DNA of 60,000 nucleotides from Apostichopus japonicus (GCF_037975245.1 NC_092574.1:21727713-21787712), one strand, 5' to 3'. Counted from the first letter of the stretch, positions 42,501 through 55,500 are shown. The notes: generated by a model not told the origin, from the letters alone. Program-made: numbers and translations.

Positions 42501-43979
42501 TATTCTTATGTAAATGAGGGGAACAATGGGCTACTGATTGCGGAGGGGAGTACGTGTGAAGGAAAGCAGCTTGTAGGTGTCTCAACGGGAGAATCAATAA
42601 TAACACCATGGGGCTAATGATAGACCAGTTGTGGATTGCTATTAACATGTTAGCACTCTGTTATAGGTTAGTACATACAGTACATCCTCAATATTATAAA
42701 ATCCAGATAACCGTTGTACACAAGGTCAGCAAGCAATGTAATATACCAAAGTGGTGGCAATGACCAGTAAACCTAAACCATTTGTCTTTCTTTAATGTAC
42801 AAGTTTTCTGCATTAAACTTTAACCAAATAGTTAACAGAAATTTTATCAAATACACCAAGTATTACCCACATCAATCTATTGCAATTGACAAAAACTGAG
42901 GCCTTTTTCTTAATTACTCCTAAAAATGAAGTTAAGCTAATTATAATAATTTACTTTCCATTACATAAATTTCATCTCTCTGGCACTATTGGTGGTCTTG
43001 TGATAATTAACATAGATTCAAATGCCAAATAGAAAACAATTTGCAATTTTTGCATAAAACATAATTTCATCATTTTTCATTTATTGAAATGAGAGTGCAT
43101 TCACGACCACAATTCATGGTAATGAACTTAATCGCAGATGAGATTAATGATGATCAAAAAGCAGCAAATTTGACCAATAACAGTAAAAAAAATAATTAAA
43201 AAAAAAAGTTGCTTCAAATATTAAAAACTGGCATTTACTTTCTTCGAGGTCAGGTCAGCAAAGTTAAATGATCAAATTTTCCAATAATTCTCTCTGCTGA
43301 GATACAGGTCTTTCAAACAATGCTAATATTCCAAACATGATTACAATATGTAATTTGCAACCTAGATGTTGTGAATGTCCATTCTAAAGCTACCTGAATG
43401 CCTACCGAGGTTGATGCCCTGTTCTACAAACATATTCTTTTTATTCTGTGCACAGCCACCAAAAGTACAGCTAAACCATATTTAATATACATCTTAAAGC
43501 AACAATTTGAATTCGAATAGCTAAACATGGACTGGACATTAATTTAGTACAGTGCACTTGTGTATATGATGGAGGCTATGCAGTGTAAAATGGTTACCAT
43601 ATGAGGTCACTGTGGGTTATATCACCATAGCGATGAATGCAATACTGTAGGATCAACTCTTAATAGTCAGGGTGGTATATTTTTGTAAATTATAAAATTA
43701 ACATACTGTACTACAGACTTGTTCACATGGACAGACTGAACGCAGGAAATCTTCTCATGATGTGTTGGTGCATGCATCTATAGGTAATATTTAATCTTGG
43801 TTTACATCATAAAAATGCAAGAAAAATCTTCTAATGCAAAATTGTAATATTGCACATGATATTATCTGCACATGATTTATATGCAAGCAGTTGTTCTTCT
43901 ACTCACATGAAACACTCGATGTAATATGATTTTATGCAAAATTCACAAACCTCAAAATCTGCTTTGTAAAATATGCAGA

Positions 43980-44065
43980 AATAATAATAATCATAATAAA
44001 TGAGACTTACATAGCGCCAAATCAGTAAACAAAAGTCACTGCTCAAGGCGCTTTACAAAGAAAGT
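43980..44065 (-). mobile_element. SINE/LINE-type 3' tail fragment
   Basis: On the minus strand it reads TGTAAAGCGCCTTGAGCAGT, then GGCGCTATGTAAG, then an (ATT)n-like end. The same ordered elements close the SINE at 2741-3046, and a GCCTTGAGA...GCGCC version occurs in the LINE end at 32150-32195. Any body, if present, would lie to the right (44065-44260), where I cannot recognise it. Confidence 0.7.
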
Positions 44066-44873
44066 AAATTAATTTACAAATATATTAAATTATTCCCTAC
44101 TATACAGCTGAGATTACAAAAACATAACACACAACAATCATTACATCGTCCGTCTGTCGTCCGATACACTTACAGTGTAAAAATATCAAGTTGAGTGTCC
44201 ACCATTATATCATCAGTCATCTTTAAATACACAAAACAAACACAGAGGAATTTTAAGAGGAGGATCACACTTCTAATATAAAAATCATTTCAGTCACATT
44301 TTGACATTAGATTGCTTTAATAGATACAATTCCCTGACTGAGGTCACATGACTCCTGTCTTTGCCTATTTACTTGAGGTTTTGCAGGTTTTCGTTTTCTC
44401 TGCATCTGTGTGGCTCTTTGTCCCGGAATAAATCTGATTTTTAATATGCTTCCCCACTGGCTGCTATCATGGTTTTGATTTTTAAGTCCCAAAGCCAAGT
44501 TGTTAAAAAAAATGTTTTCATTTACAAACATTTTCTTGATCCTTTTTTACATTTCACTGTCTTTCTTACTAGTTTGACTAGTAAGGATTTCATTTTCATT
44601 CATGAAAATATTCTGAAATGTTATGCTGTTTGCATATATACAGATAGGCCTATGTAGATAATACAGGCTGACAGGCTGTTCAAAAGTTAATACATAATTT
44701 ATACACACGGATCTGGTCTTACATCAAATATTCAAATATTTACGTTTTGTCGAATGACATCAAAATTGACACTGTTCAGGCTTTGTTTGAATAAATCTAG
44801 TGGATTTGTTCCGATTTCAATTTAATGTTTATTTGTAATTCAAACTAGATACACATAATTTCCATAGTACTAC

Positions 44874-44940
44874 TGCAGATCAAGTGAGACCTAGATACAT
44901 CTTTTTCAAGCTACAGATCAAGTGAGACCTATATATACAT
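44874..44940. repeat. Tandem duplication, 38-base period
   Basis: CAGATCAAGTGAGACCT occurs at 44876 and 44914, followed in both by similar TAxATACATC sequence. Confidence 0.85.
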
Positions 44941-45304
44941 CACTTTAAAGTTACATCTATACCTAACTGTACTTCACCTGCTGTGAAGGTTCTCTCTCTC
45001 TTTTTTCTGCCCTTGTATTACGACCCTGCTCCTTTCCGCGGCAGCATATTTTGGGACGTTTGGGTTCAGCGTACTGTTCGTTAACCGCTAATTTTGAATA
45101 TAAAAGGACATTTAAACACACATACTGTTTAAGCTATGTATGTCTGGATACTGGTTATAAACTAGGCCAGTTTGATTTTCATACTAGTTTAGCAGGAATC
45201 CATATAATAAGATCAATCATGTAACTTAACAATGTGGTAAAAGATTTGTTGCAACAAAAAAGATGTAGAAATGAATAGGAGGGCTAATCGGTGTCTGATT
45301 TCAG

Positions 45305-45390
45305 ACCGAATGTCTTGCTGGTTCGGGTCTGGATGGAGACGACATGAAAGAAACCATAGGAAGAATAACTACCTCCGTAGATATGATAAG
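45305..45390 (+). CDS. Weak candidate internal exon on the plus strand
   Basis: An 86-base segment is bounded by TCTGATTTCAG on the left and AAG|GTATGT on the right. One frame is open throughout and protein-like: TECLAGSGLDGDDMKETIGR then ITTSVDMI. A second frame is also open. No family is recognised, and the pyrimidine tract before the acceptor is modest. It would belong to a gene nested antisense within intron 1. Confidence 0.12.
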
Positions 45391-46104
45391 GTATGTTATC
45401 CATCCATTCTAGGGCATGCTGTGCTTAATGGGACGATCCCCGTCATGGGATCCGAGGGGTATAGGGCATAAAATATGAATAGAGAAGCCTACAAATCACA
45501 CAAAATTAAAACCATCTGAACATTGCAATCAACGAAGTCTACAGGTATCTCGATAGGGGTGTACGTCCACTAAACATACCATAAATATTTGAAATCTAAG
45601 AATATTAACACACCAGTAATATTCTTTCAAAGATTTGAAACCATACAGTATTAGAATAAAGGTAAATGTCTAATTCCTTCTGTAATTTTGTGCCCCCCCC
45701 TGCCCCCCCCCCAAAGAAAATTACATTAATACGTGACTCATGTTTAAGGTCACCGGGTCAGTCAAATGTTCCTCTCTAAGAAGCAATCTTGAATGTAGGG
45801 CAGTGTTGTAGCACTTTTTCATAACCCCACAAAATCACTGCTCTCAATGTTGCTTTTGTTGCTTCTGCTGTGAGCAGCAAACATTTCTTGTTTAAAAACA
45901 AAACATAATCGATACTATTAATAGAACTGATTAAATCTGATATATATTTTAAGACATTAGACATTGCAAATTGATCAAGCTATTTGTATTCTGATATCAT
46001 CTTTAACAATGTACCATCAAGAACCATCAAAAAGTGTGATTTAAAATTTATGATTAATAGTTGTATAATTCATGATCAAAGTGTCTATTTAAAACAGTCA
46101 CATT

Positions 46105-46165
46105 GTAATATGATCGTAATAGTATGATCAATAGCATGATTTAATACTATGATTCAAGTATGAGA
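46105..46165. repeat. Degenerate 13-base tandem repeat around TATGAT
   Basis: Four to five consecutive units resemble ATAGTATGATTCA with spacing of 12-14 bases; one more GTATGATTCA occurs at about 46179. Confidence 0.6.
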
Positions 46166-47737
46166 AAGTAAAATAATAAAGTATGATTCAGTGTGGTTAA
46201 TTGCAATTGTCTGATTAAGCTTGACGCTCAATACTGCAAAATATACACTAAAACTTTCATGATGACACAGTGTTTGAGGTAAAAACTGGAAAAAACCTAT
46301 GTTGGTTCCAAGACTAATTTTGGCCTGTCCAAAATATTTTGGTAGGTTAAAACTGTTCCTTTCATAATTATACAGACCTCAATTTAGGTAGGTAACAGAG
46401 TAGACCATGCTAACCACAGCACTATGGTGATGCTAGGCTCTACAGTAGCTATGGTATTAAGTTGGAGCCAAAACTCTCGGCAAACATGACACAAGCCAAG
46501 CTAATTGCCCATCTCAAGACCAAAGACTCATTACACCAATCTCTGTCATAAATGACAAAAGGAATCTTTAACCAACTTCTTTTTTTATTTTTGAAAGAAA
46601 TGCTACTGGTCATAGATTAAGGTTGATATCCTAACAATGGGCTTCAGGATTTCCAAAATCCCCTCTTGTGGCTAGAAACTATTCAGAGAGCCTAATATGC
46701 AGGTTGGAAAAGCTGTAAGTGGATTATCGACATGGTCATGGGTGATGAATAGCCAGAAGAATAGCGAACAGGACCCACAGTAGTACTACCGGTCAAAGGC
46801 TATTGAGTAAGCGCATCGGAATTTCGGACTTTGTATGGTGGAGGGGGCTTAGGGTTTAACAGACAATTTAGAGACATGTAGAGGCCATTTACCTTTAATT
46901 TTAGAATGAAAAAAAAGAGGCAAAAAAACATGGTGGGGAGGGTGGATTGGTTGCCTTTTCCAGTTACAAGGAGAATGAAGTTTGTTGTCTGCTCTCTTAA
47001 ATTAACATGAAGATAATTGCATAAATTTGAACCAATAATAATAAAAATTTATACTATTTGGACCGGTGTTTTTTTTTCTCCACTTAGCCCTGTAGTGTGT
47101 TGAGAATTCAGAATCTGTGGAGTTGATATACTGTACGTCACATGACTTCATGTTACAGTAATCAACTCCTTGACTACCAATGTATGACTGTACTGTATGT
47201 ACATATGGCCACATAAACACTCAAAGTTTACACAAATTCGCTAGAAATGAACTTCAAGGAATTCGCCTTTCCTCCAATAACTACAAGTTTAACAATCCTC
47301 CAGATTTGGGACCAATTTCAAAGACCTGGCCATAACTCTAGAATATTGCTTTTATTGAAAAGTTTTAGCCATTTTTACACTTATATGACAAAAAAATTGG
47401 GGACAATCCAAATATATAATACTTTATATTGGTAGCAACACAAGTTACGTACACGACAGTTACACTGTAAATTGTAAATGTACTGAAAATACGTGACCGA
47501 AATATGGTTGTTGAAACTGAAACTGTTATAATACACAAGCCGAAACACAAAACTGGCAATGCACAGTCTTTAAGCGGTCTCCACGTTTATCACACTGTAC
47601 AGGATCTGCGTACTGCAAGAGAATTTTAAAAGCCGAAGGGACTTTCTGGCTTTCTTGACAATGTTAGATTTAAAAGGTTATTAATCTTCAGTATTTTGTC
47701 CTCAAATATGCCAGCAGCAAGTCAAATATGGTCAGTC

Positions 47738-47811
47738 TCTTTCAAACTTTCCTCTCTGAATCTGAGATACATCTAATTCTTTCAAACTTTCCTCTCAGAG
47801 ATACATCTAAC
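47738..47811. repeat. Tandem duplication, about 40-base unit
   Basis: TCTTTCAAACTTTCCTCT occurs at 47738 and 47778. Both copies continue to GAGATACATCTAA; the second has a short internal deletion. Confidence 0.9.
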
Positions 47812-48500
47812 TGAACATTCTTCAATGTCTAGGAATAATTTGGAGAGTCAGAACCTCAAGGAGAGTATGTTTGACCTTTAAACTTTTAAAGCTCATTTTC
47901 TGAATTCTGTGAGATAATTCATTATTCTGCTGTTGTTTGTTAAAAGAATTCGCAACGCTGAACTCCCATGTTTTAGACATTGAGATATCTCGGCAATACA
48001 CCGGGCATGCTACTTATGTACTACATGTTGTATGTTAGTGTTTTACACTTGGGGTGCAGATTGGCTACGGAAAATCAAAGTCCTTCACTCGTGATCGAAG
48101 TGCATCCATTTTCGAGCCCAAGGCGGGTGTACACAACTACACATGGGGTTTGTACCCCACCGAGCGATGGGTACTATATACATCACTGTGGGAAAATTAC
48201 TTCCCACTGCTCATCAAAGTGTGAAAACTGCTTGTTAGACCAATCTTCAACTGATAAAATCAAACAAAATCTTTCCTAAGAGAATTGAAATAACCGTTCA
48301 AGTGTGACTGTGTATGGACTCGCCTAGCAGCCCTTGTCGCAAAATTATTGTCTGTCCTTAAAAATCATGTCAGGAGGACAAAGGCTTACACGCTATATTC
48401 CCTTCGCTCAATGAAGAAGTGTTAGATAGTATTATATATTCTAAACAAAGCAAAATAATGCTCAAAAGCAGAGAAGATCTCTATCAGGCTTGTTCTTTCA

Positions 48501-48520
48501 ATTTTTTTTTTTTTTTTTTT
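48501..48520. repeat. Poly(T) tract, about 20 bases
   Basis: Long T run near 48501-48520; a similar one lies at about 30123-30140. Either could be the 3' end of a minus-strand retro-insertion, but I recognise no attached body. Confidence 0.7.
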
Positions 48521-49641
48521 GAACTCCTAGAATTCTCTTTCACTCTTTTGTGGTGTCTTCGTTCCAGATATTATTGGATTTTAGTAATGGTTATGAAGTC
48601 CTCGGTACTAGGAATTATATGTACATATTAGCCCATCAGGCCCTCTGCTGTTATTTGTTTACAAAATTTACAGTACTTCTCACTGCACCTTCACAAGCAT
48701 TTTAATTATATTTTTAGGCACTTTTTTTCTTAACGAAATACTGTAGTCAGACGATAAAACTCAGTCAATATATCTCAGGGTGTAAATTAACATAAATTAA
48801 CATTTTAAATGGTCACATTAATTTTGAGGAATAAGGATATTATTAATTGATCATAAAATGTAGGTGTTCAAAGTACTATAAACATTTTGAGAACAATTTA
48901 AGTGTTATGTATCTTTGCACTTACATACTGTACCAGGATACTTTGCATTATAAGATCTTTGTTCATAAATTGTACGAAGCAAATTAGCCAAAATTCTGAC
49001 CCTTGAGCTGGAATTTTTCAGTGGGTAACACCTTATACACAGTATCTCATCTTGAGTTTTTAGAGCATTGCAGGACAACGACAAGAGTCCAAATGATTTT
49101 GCAACTTTTAACTAGCAATGCAATGTTACAAATGGTATACTAGGGTAATGGAAATTCAAAGTGAATTAAAGAATAATGGCAATCTTAATAGTATGGTTGA
49201 AGAAACTATAAAAAGAGTTGTATTTTTGGATTTGGTTGAAACTTTTTTGGTTACAGCAAACCATGTAAATATAATCTTCACACAATGTGTGGATACCCCT
49301 CAATTAAACTATGACACCTGTATGTGCTGTCATAAAAAATATTCGCCCGATACACAGAATTTTGTACCGGTCAAATTTGATACAAGTAATCAAGTTTCTA
49401 TAGTTCAATTGTAGACCTTTGTACTCTAAATACAGGCCAAGTTTCACAGTTAATGGTGCCAATTTTGGTATGACTCAGGTTTTAACTGTTTGTTTTCACA
49501 TCACTTATAAACATTTTCCCCCATTATGGTCAAGTATGGTATCCAGACTTTTAAAAGCACAGTTTACAATGCAAAATGCAACTTGTACCCATTTTCATGA
49601 TTAGAAATTTTCATGGAAAGCAAGAGAAGTGGTTTGCTTAC

Positions 49642-52600
49642 CTGGACACTTCTTGTCTTGGAAGGCACAGATCCGACGTCAGCTGCTGTCACAGTCAATG
49701 CAAAATTGGGTTCCTGCGCAAAACTTTCCCTGTCGATATGCAAAGACGTCGAAATGATCCCAGATGAGGCATCGATGGAGAAATAGTTCCTGGTTTGGAC
49801 ACCTCCCATAGCTATCGATGTAATGTAATACCGAACGACCGCAGCCTGCCCATTGGAATACGAAGCCGACACTGTAACGATAGGGCTTCCTGTCGGCTGT
49901 CCTTCCTGGATCTGGCCACTGTACAAGTCTTGTGAGAATTCGGGTCCGGTACTTTGGGCTTCTGTTACGATAACGCTCAACGTAGATTGGCTGGACAGCG
50001 GTGGAGAGCCGCCATCTTGTACCCTAACTACGAGGGAGTATGGAGACAGAGAGGAATCTAATCGTCCACTGACTGTTAGCACACCACTGGTTGGGTGGAT
50101 GCTGAAGGGCACCTGAGAGGTCATCAAAGAGTACCTCAGATCGGCGTTATCGCCGGAATCGATGTCCGTTGCTACTACCGTGGTAACCTGAGTACCCTCC
50201 GATGCCCCGGGGGAGACCGCAGCTGCACTCTGGGACACTATCTCCGGAGGATTGTCGTTGACATCTCGGATGCTAAAGGTCACCGAAGCTGTAGCCGTCT
50301 GACGGCTGCTCACGGGAAGAGCCTGGTCGATGGCTTGGACGATAACCGTAACCACTCCCTCACTGGATTCTGGGAGTGATTCCAGGTCAATCGGGGTTTG
50401 GATGCTGATCACTCCAGTGGCTTCATTGATCTGAAAAAAGTCAAAGTCTGGCCTTTGTGAAAGAATGGAATGACTCACTCGGCCGTTAATCCCCGAATCA
50501 AAGTCTTGAGCCAACACTGTAGCCACTTCGGTCCCCGGTACCAGCCCCTCCTCTATCTCCTTCACAATATTGACCTGCGAGAAGGTGGGAGCATTATCGT
50601 TGCAGTCACGAACTCTCACAACCACGGATGCAAAACTAGTCAAGGTTGGCGATCCAGAGTCTTGAGCGGATACGTTCAAATGATACTCGGCTTTGGTTTC
50701 ATGGTCCAGTAATTTGGCGAGGTAAAGGTCGCCACTATCCGAATCCATGCGAAACACACCCCTTGTGTTCCCCTGAACGATAGAGTATGATATCAAACTG
50801 TTCTGGCCTTGGTCTTCGTCGGTCGCAGATACTGACGTCACCAGATCCTCGAGTTCGACACATTCAGTGATCTCTACATCCAGATCAGCATCTTGAAAGG
50901 TAGGAGGATGGTCGTTCTCATCCAGGATGGTAAGGGTGACGTGGGTCATCGCTGAGAGCGATGGATGCCCAGCGTCCCTTGCGAGAACTACCAGGTTGTA
51001 CACTGGCACAGTCTCATGGTCTAAGCTGCCTATCACAGAAATCTGACCACTAGCGTGGTCAAGATGGAATTTACTTTCAAGGTCCCCACTGACGATGCTG
51101 TACGTAATGAATGAGTTATCACCAATATCATTGTCCATTGCAGAGACAGTGATAACGTTGGAGTTCTCTGGCGCAAGCTCCGATATCGATATTTGGTAGT
51201 CACTGTGTAAAAAGATTGGTTCATTGTCATTGATGTCAGAGATGTGAACATTCACGTTGACTCTGTCTGTCAGGGCGTTATCCCCACGATCAGATGCCTC
51301 CACTTGAAATTTAAATATGTCCGAATCGAGGCGCTCCCTGTCGAAAATGCTCTGTGAGGAAATCACACCACTTCTAATGTCGATCTGAAAGTCTGTACTA
51401 TTGCTGATGATAGAGTAGCTGACTTCACCATTGGTGCCAGCATCTCTATCGACTGCTTCGACCATGCCGACGATCGACGTTATTTGTTCTTCCACTACAT
51501 AAAAGTCGTACGAGGCATTCAAGAAAAAAGGGCGGTTATCGTTTTCATCCAAAATGGTAACGGTGAGCTGAGCAACGGCTGTTATGGGAGGTACGCCACT
51601 GTCGGAAGCGGTGATGCTGAGCTGGTATTCAGACTTTTCTTCCCTATCTATGAAATCTCTGACATAAACCTGACCATCAGGGAAGATTCCAAATTTGTTC
51701 TCTTGGTTGCCATGGGTGATGTTGTAGGACACCATGCCGTTACTTCCGGTATCTGCGTCGACTGCTGACACCGTTTTAAAACGAGTCGGAGGTAGAGTGT
51801 ACTCGCTGATGCTTGCAGCGTAGAAGCGCTCCTCGAAAACTGGGCCATGGTTATTAACGTCTCTCAAGATAACAGTGAGAGAGAGAGTCGATGACAACTG
51901 AGGAGTACCGTGATCTGTGGCTCGAATTTGCAATATAAAGTCCTCTTGAGTAGCAGATTGTAGGTCTGAATTGATGTAAACCCATCCGGAGCCGTGCTCG
52001 ATGTTGAAGAAGTTGCCCGGGTTGCTGGTTAGTTCATAGGCAATAAGACCGTTCGGGGGCACATCCATGTCATGAGCTTGTGCTTGGTAGATTTTCCTTC
52101 CGACTGACCAGTTTTCGACTACATCTACCGAATCCGACGGCACATCGAAGGTGGGAACATTGTCGTTTTCATCGTTGACGGTGATGGTGACAGTAGTTTC
52201 ATCGCGAAGGGCACCAGAGAAGGCATAAATCTGCAAAGAGTACGAGGCGGTCACTTCACGGTCAATCATACCTGCTGTTCGTATGTACCCATCCGCGTCA
52301 ATCTTGAACCGCCTGTCTGGATCTCCCGAAAATATACGATAGGTGATGTTTACATCCTCGTCTTCACTGGTGGCTCGCACGCGACCGACATCAGTATCTG
52401 TTTCGACGTTTTCTGTGACGTCGTAGTCGTAAGTCGGCTGCAGAAATGTTGGCAGGTTGTCGCGAATATCTAGAACAGTAACCACAATTTCGGCAGCTTG
52501 AGCAGATATCTCCCCTCCTCCATCCAACGCGTAGACACCGATTGTATAAAGCGACTGGCTTTCTCTGTCTAATACCTGCGTGGTGGTAATAACGCCGGTG

Positions 52601-54840
52601 TTGATATCCACCACAAAGTTGCCTCCTCCGTTCTTATCTCCCTCCATATAATAGGTAACCTTGCCATTGTTGTCGATGTCGGCATCTGTGGCAGATACCG
52701 TCTCCACGACGGTGCCGACATCTTCGTTCTCTTTCACTTGAGCAAAGTAGTTGGTCGGGTAGAAGATGGGAACGTTATCATTCTCGTCTAGGATTTCCAC
52801 GTCGACCACAGCCACGGAGAATAGAGAGTTGTTCCCGAGATCTCTAGCTTTCACTGAAAGGGACACGCTAGGAATCTCTTCGCGATCGATGGCCACTAAT
52901 GTCATTATCACACCCGACCGTGGATCGATTGCAAACATCGATTGCGTTTGGGAGAAGTCATCGGCAAATGAATATTCAACGATGCCACCGTTACCCAAAT
53001 CTGGATCTAATGCCACGATGGTTACGACCTCATATCCAGCTCGAACATTTTCAGGCACAGTCGCTTGGTAACTTTGATTTGTAAATTCTGGGACGACATC
53101 ATTGACATCTTGGATGGTAACATTGAGCTCTACAGTAGTGCTTAAAGGCTGGGGACCTTGGTCTGTAGCAGTAATGGTCAAAGTCACCACTGAGGTGGTC
53201 TCCCGATCCAAGTTCATTGCTGTCGTAACCAAACCGGTCAAGGCATCTATTGCAAACCAGCCAAGTGAATCTCCTGATGATATAGAGTAATCTATCATGG
53301 CATTGACACCAGTGTCCATGTCTGTAGCTTTTACTGTAGTGACATAATATCCAACTGGGGCATCTTCAGCTAGACTTGCAGAATACGCTGAACTCATAAA
53401 TATCGGAGAATGGTCGTTGGCATCTAGGATACCCACACGGATCGTTAACATGCTACTACGTTGGGGAGTACCCTGATCCTCTGCATAGACTGTGAGGTTA
53501 TATTCTGGAACCAATTCCCTGTCTACCATACCAACGACAGTTATTTTATAGGTAGGCTCTGACACTAAGCTTAACTGGAAGTGACCCAGGTCATTACCAC
53601 CAGTTAATTGTAAAGTAACAATGCCATTGTCTCCCTGGTCAGCATCAGTGACGGTCAAAATTGCGATGATCCTGCCAACTTGCACTCCCTCCTCGACAGT
53701 GACATAGTTATCAATATCAGACGCATGGCCCAGAAACTGAACATTGATATCTGGGGCGTGGTCGTTATAGTCAATCACTTCAATATAAATATCTGTCCGG
53801 CCTTGAAGCCGGGAGTATCCATTGTCTTGGGCCTCGACTCTGAAGGAATGGTAACTGGCGGTTCCATAAACAAGTTGGCTGATGAGAGTTATGTTACCTG
53901 TGACTGGATCCACATCAAAGTGTGAGTTGCTTCGAGGTAAACGATACGTAATCTCACCATTACTGCCGATATCACGATCCGTAGCAGTAACTTGTAGAAC
54001 CTGAGTTCCTATTTCAGTGATTTCACTTAAACTTATTCGGTACTGTGAGAGTTCAAAAGTAGGGGCATTGTCATTCACATCTGACACACTCATGTTTAGA
54101 TTAAGATAGCTGCTGAGTGAGGGGGTACCATTGTCTCTTGCAATAATCCTGAGTTGATAAAGGTCATTTACTTCTCGATCTAATTCTTTCATAAGTTTCA
54201 AAGATAGTGCCAGAGCACTTCCAAGATTTTGAATTTCTAAGTCGAAAGTGGAATTGGTATTACCTGACACAATAGCTACCTCAATGATGGTTCCATTGGC
54301 GCCAAGGTCATAGTCTGTGACCGATGATAAGTAGTTCTCTGTACCAACTTGTGCATTTTCTGGAAAGTTAATTTTAACTTCCGTCTCTTCGAAAGAAGGT
54401 GCATTGTCATTGATGTCATTGACAGTGATTTTGACTTCAATCAGGATATTTCCTAAACCTTCTCTTACTTCCACCACCACAGTATCAAATTCATAATTTT
54501 TTAATTGCTCCCTATCAAGTTCAGATTTAGTTCTGATTTCTCCTGAAGTACTGTCGATATTGAAAAGGGGTTGTTCAGCTGAAAATGCATATGTCGAGCC
54601 TACATTGACAGGAATTGTCCCCACTAACGTTTCTGGTGGCCTACCTTCATCTACACTGAACATATAATCTGATGTGAGTTGAGCTTGGCTTCTGTCAAAC
54701 AAACATGCAACACTAAGTAATGAAAATAAAATAACCATGATCTTACTACCGCCATTGGCCTCCCTTGTATTCGTTAAAATCCTTCTCCTTATTTCCTTGA
54801 ACGGACACTGCTCCATGGTGTCCATTCTTCTCCACAACAT
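49642..54840 (-). CDS. dchs: Dachsous-like giant cadherin, coding exon 1 (signal peptide, EC1-EC15, most of EC16)
   Basis: The exon encodes 1,733 residues of a large adhesion receptor. Dachsous proteins bind Fat cadherins on neighbouring cells and act in planar polarity and Hippo-pathway growth control. Visible: a hydrophobic signal segment (about residues 34-48, likely cleavage after SQA at 51-53), then fifteen complete EC repeats of about 105 residues and most of a sixteenth. Repeats end in motifs such as NDINDNAP, SDVNDNAP and LDENDNVP and carry internal LDRE and DxD/ATDxDxGxNG calcium motifs. The EC1 opening (DEGRPPETLVGTI) and the EC4 opening (INVQFL followed by VEEG) resemble Dachsous more than Fat or classical cadherins. 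The donor CAG|GTAAGC follows SVQ in phase 0. ATG at 54840 is the longest start, with a TAA in frame 12 bases upstream; Met6, Met9 and Met35 are alternatives. Cadherin superfamily is near certain; the Dachsous assignment is about 75 percent. Confidence 0.93.
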
Positions 54841-55500
54841 ACTTCTATATTACAAATCCTCGTGAAAATATGTCCATGTTTCCTAGAAGTTAATCCAATG
54901 CCTTCGCTACTAGTATAATCCAGCACAATACTTTCATTGCATTATATTTTCCGGCACGAAAGAGCGTCTGTCACAACAGTTGCTAGCGAATAATTTTAGC
55001 ATTCTCGTAAAATCCAGTTGAACGGTTTAGAAGAAATATCATCCAGAGAGTAATAGTATTGACATTCGCGAATCAAAATGTTGAAACATTTCTCACAGAT
55101 TTTTTCCTCCGCAAAACATACAAATCAATGTCCGTTTGGTTTTCATTACATCTCGGTCATGCACTGTCCTTAATAAAGCAATAATGTTATTCGGGCTTTC
55201 GCTCGTAGAATCGCGTATACAGAATGTCAGCGCGTTGCATTAGTACAATAGTGTACAACGGTAAACGTTTGCATCAAGCTCCCTCGCATACGCTCACATT
55301 GCATTCCGTATTGATTAGACAAGTATAGTTCAACATATGAGGAGTGACGAAGCTATTAACATAATAGTGGGCGCGGTATATTATATTAAAATAGAAAAAG
55401 GCGTGGTTTAAGGTTCAATGGACGAAATGAGCCAATCAAAAGTTGAACATACTCTTTCGCGGTAGGGGAGGGGACAATTGGGAAAGGTACAAAAGCAACC
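54841..55500 (-). promoter_or_regulatory. Probable 5' UTR and proximal promoter of the Dachsous-like gene
   Basis: The flank immediately upstream of exon 1 has more CpG than the intron. Candidate elements read on the minus strand are a CCAAT within CCCAATTGT near 55475-55485, a C-rich box near 55463-55474, and an AT-rich TATA-like stretch near 55377-55394 beside GCGC. None is decisive and the start site cannot be fixed from sequence alone. Confidence 0.3.
54845..54877 (-). promoter_or_regulatory. Upstream ORF abutting the cadherin start
   Basis: Ten codons (MDIFSRGFVI) and a TAG end four bases before the first in-frame ATG of the cadherin. The uORF ATG sits in a strong context (A at -3, G at +4: AACATGG). 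If the transcript includes it, it would compete with Met1 and favour Met6, Met9 or Met35, all of which have A at -3 and G at +4. The transcription start is unknown, so translation of this uORF is inferred. Confidence 0.35.

Larger units (their letters stand above)
7563..49641 (-). other. Intron 1 of the Dachsous-like gene (42 kb)
   Basis: The intron is bounded by GTAAGC (donor at 49641) and a TTTTTCCCCAG acceptor at 7563. It is AT-rich with frequent stop codons in all frames and no further cadherin motif, consistent with exons 1 and 2 being adjacent in the transcript. Contents I could name are listed separately: a LINE 3' end, a SINE/LINE tail, a purine array and microsatellites. The blocks 7600-19000, 20000-25150, 25700-31800, 34400-43900 and 46200-49600 hold nothing I recognise beyond short low-complexity tracts and small hairpins. 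Confidence 0.85.

Noticed and set aside
47980-48279. 99-codon plus-strand open frame with a Cys-rich end
   Set aside because: No recognised domain, signal or splice sites; the Cys residues do not form a known spacing pattern.
49576-53925. Many plus-strand open frames of 60-101 codons over the large cadherin exon
   Set aside because: They are antisense shadows of a 5.2-kb coding exon; none shows a family signature.
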